This document shows, piece by piece, positions 62,419 to 64,000 of a stretch of DNA of 64,000 nucleotides (within the stretch, counting starts at the first letter, position 1; each line of letters begins with the position of its first letter). The DNA lies in contig NC_090255.1 of assembly GCF_037325665.1 (NCBI RefSeq), positions 37,716,501 through 37,780,500 on the forward strand. Direction: 5' to 3'. Both the position numbers and the translations under genes were made by a program. Below the pieces are notes generated by a model. The model did not search any database. It was not told the DNA's origin and worked only from the letters and a program-made list of their open reading frames with translations. This DNA comes from Littorina saxatilis (Eukaryota > Mollusca > Gastropoda > Littorinimorpha > Littorinidae).

Positions 62419-63654
62419 GATTGTCCTCGTTGGCCTTCTTTGCCTCAAAGTCCCTTTTTTTCTTTTTTCCTACACTTCTACTCACACGACCTAACTTACA
62501 TGCTTTCGGGGTTTGTATTCACTCAATTACACGGTTGAGCACAAAACTTACTTTGTGCAAAGGGGTCTATCCCTAGCAAACGCCCACCCCCCAATTTTGC
62601 CCTAAATCTGTGCACAGGGGGGGTGGGCTTATGCTAGGGATTTTACGGTATATGCTTTCATTTTGGCAAATTTGCTTCAGCTTCAGGGGGGCAACGCCCC
62701 CCCTGAACCCCCCAACGGGGCGCTGCCCCTGTGCCCCACCGGGGCCTCAGCGGCCCCTGGACCCCTGCCTTTCAGGTTTTTTGATTTTTCCCAGTAACAC
62801 CCATGGGACTGTTTCTTCCTCACTATCACTGCTATTATCGCTTTCTTGAGGCGAAAACGACACATCGGAATCATGATCTACAGGATCCTCAAGATCCAAC
62901 ATCCGGAGAATCTCCTCCCGTGACAAGGCTCGCCTTCGATTCAGTTTTTTTGTTCGAAAAAACCACGCAAATCTGCACTAATTTGATCAGGGGGGAAAAG
63001 GGAACCACGTGTATCAAGGGAAACAACTCAATTTATTGCAATCTTCAAAAACCGGGAAGCAATCACGAGTCGTGTACCTTGTATGACTGTTACTGAAAAA
63101 TGCACATCCCGTCCATGGGCGTGTCAGCGCTGCTACTGATTTATTCACCTCCCGTCGCGAAAGTGTTAAGTCATTTCATATTTTGAAATAGTCCATAACG
63201 GCAATAAGAGCCTCAAACACTGCTCGCCATGTCAAAGGTTAAAACAGACTATATAGTCAACTAATGTAGCATGCCGCTTTGGTCTTGAAAACAGTGTGAT
63301 ATGACTAATGTAGCCTTAAACTGTTTTCAGACACCTTGACACAATTTTCCAATGATGGTTGCCAGTCAGACTTTCCATTCATTGGTGCTTGTCAAAGCCC
63401 CTCAGTGAAACTAGTTCCTGAAGGTGGCGCTACTGGTGTCATCTCGGCAAAATCCATTGCTTGCCCGGTTGAAGAGTTCATTGTCTCTATAACACTACAT
63501 ATTTTGTTGTGTTTTGACAGAAACTCTTGGCGCCAACGCCATCCTGGCTGTTTCCATGGCGGCATGCACGGCTGGCGCTTCTGAGAAGGTTAGTAGAGTG
63601 AACAAGAAGATGAACAGCATGAGAGAAGAAACGGAACTGAATTTGATTCTGTTT

Positions 63655-63800
63655 TACACACATGCAAGCACAGACACACATGCAGGCATACAAGACACAC
63701 ACACACGCGTGCACACACACAAACACACGTGCACATACACGCATGCACACACACATACACACACACACACACGCATGCGTGCGCGCATACTCACACAGAC
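63655..63800 (+). repeat. (CA)n-rich microsatellite after enolase exon 5
   Basis: Interrupted CA/CACG run with ATGCAC words. Reading frames across it are artefacts. Confidence 0.9.
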
Positions 63801-64000
63801 ACATGTTTGTTTGATAAAGGAAACTAAAAAAATTGACACAGGCAAAGAAAGGATACAGCTCTTAGCACTGTGCAAACTCTTACCGAAACTGCTCTTACTT
63901 TGAATCTGTACTGCAATATTTATCTTACATCTTTAACAGCGAGAGTTTTGTATGCATGCAGAGAAGTGTTTATAGTTGAGAACAATGTTATTACGTTGTA

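Larger units (their letters stand above)
59647..62648 (+). mobile_element. TA-flanked transposon (pogo-like), 3.0 kb, perfect 27-bp TIRs
   Basis: TIRs starting CCGTAAAATCCCTAGCATAA are identical over 27 bp and bounded by TA (59645-59646 and 62649-62650). Subterminal CTAGCAAACGCCCACCC words recur at both ends. It contains repeat family A copy 4 (59853-60730), a Brinker-type DNA-binding remnant at 60906 and a 297-codon ORF at 61178. Without copy 4 it is about 2.1 kb. Confidence 0.8.
58973..62805. mobile_element. hAT-like fossil 9, 3.8 kb, 6-bp target site GGACTG
   Basis: Ends CATGGGTGTTACT and AGTAACACCCATG are inverted. GGACTG is duplicated at 58967-58972 and 62806-62811. Its own sequence is about 830 bp; the remaining 3.0 kb is the nested TA-flanked element. 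At 59223 it encodes MPYISDDVDPSKLEKLEECV and NKWRWEWL, and in another frame RSFFKKPRMD, both of the sort found in the N-terminal part of hAT transposases, with the zinc-finger region between them lost. Confidence 0.78.
58880..62940 (-). mobile_element. piggyBac-like transposase N-terminal remnant, split by a hAT-like element
   Basis: On the minus strand 62940 down to 62808 reads RRALSREEILRMLDLEDP, then an acidic Ser/Asp stretch (DSDVSFSPQESDNSSDSEEE), typical of piggyBac transposase N-termini. Reading resumes in the same frame below 58973 with a short stretch ending ARGRGSTDNNGW. The rest is not seen. The 58973-62805 insertion separates the pieces exactly at a 6-bp duplication. Confidence 0.5.
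55608..63588 (+). pseudogene. enolase gene, first five exons, damaged N-terminal part; continues past the window
   Basis: Enolase converts 2-phosphoglycerate to phosphoenolpyruvate in the cytosol. Exons: 55572-55659 (ATG 55608), 56274-56355, 57222-57280, 57659-57737, 63521-63588, all with GT-AG borders. They encode MPCIVSIKARQ/DLTTSK, GMFHAAVPSRASTGIYEALE, GVSKAVSNVNDKIAPAIIKA, NVDLKDQKAVDNFMLKLDGT and TLGANAILAVSMAACTAGAS. Lesions against the family: exon 1 lacks the IFDSRGNPTVEV signature (36 nt, in frame); the catalytic loop reads PSRASTG, not PSGASTG; exon 2 has lost about 11 nt near LELR-DGD-K, leaving its end in phase 2 while exon 3 needs phase 1; exon 4 has three extra residues (RTT). 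Exons 3-5 keep sense and phase. I infer a recently decaying paralogue. A GC donor at 56340 would restore frame but is a poor match. Confidence 0.8.

Overview
The window reads as nuclear DNA of a marine mollusc, most likely a gastropod. It has spliced genes with long repeat-filled introns, a metazoan TSEN2 gene, several tRNA-derived SINEs including one with the 3' end typical of molluscan V-SINEs (RUDI-like), and many DNA-transposon fossils. The species cannot be fixed from the sequence alone; a littorinid-type snail is my guess from the repeat style. No CRISPR array, operon or bacterial gene layout is present.

Layout. (1) 1.5-13.0 kb, plus strand: a two-exon gene for a secreted mucin-like protein of about 2,960 residues. 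A signal-peptide exon (1512-1611) joins a giant exon (4218-12994) that encodes a short Cys-rich segment, an Arg-rich linker, blocks carrying a recurring T-L/M-S-I motif, and roughly 400 TTTEP-type pentapeptides. A 439-bp mariner remnant lies 26 bp past the stop. (2) 13.5-18.0 kb: microsatellites, one interspersed repeat and one SINE. (3) 18.2-27.8 kb, plus strand: a complete eight-exon TSEN2 gene, the catalytic subunit of the tRNA-splicing endonuclease. Two of its exons have been locally multiplied as tandem repeats; the last exon, with its stop codon, seeded a 1.1-kb minisatellite. (4) 29-41 kb: no long gene, one candidate two-exon 47-residue protein (31.7-31.9 kb), and a dense field of transposon fossils. 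(5) 51.6-41.7 kb, minus strand: a Cys-rich type I membrane protein (299 residues) whose whole CDS is in the last exon. I infer two upstream non-coding exons and a TATA box. (6) 55.6-63.6 kb and beyond the right edge, plus strand: five exons of an enolase gene whose first two exons are damaged, so it is probably a decaying paralogue.

The most notable structural result is a large set of target-site-verified transposon fossils. Nine have CA...TG termini and 5- or 6-bp target duplications, as in the hAT subgroups with short target sites. One of these sits in the enolase intron inside a piggyBac-like coding remnant and itself contains a TA-flanked element, which in turn contains a copy of a 0.87-kb family that occurs four times in the window. 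That TA-flanked element carries a Brinker-type DNA-binding remnant and a 297-residue ORF I cannot identify.

The genes have no evident functional link with one another: surface mucin, tRNA splicing, membrane receptor and glycolysis. The neighbourhood looks like ordinary metazoan gene order with heavy mobile-element load. All assignments come from reading the sequence; no database search was run.
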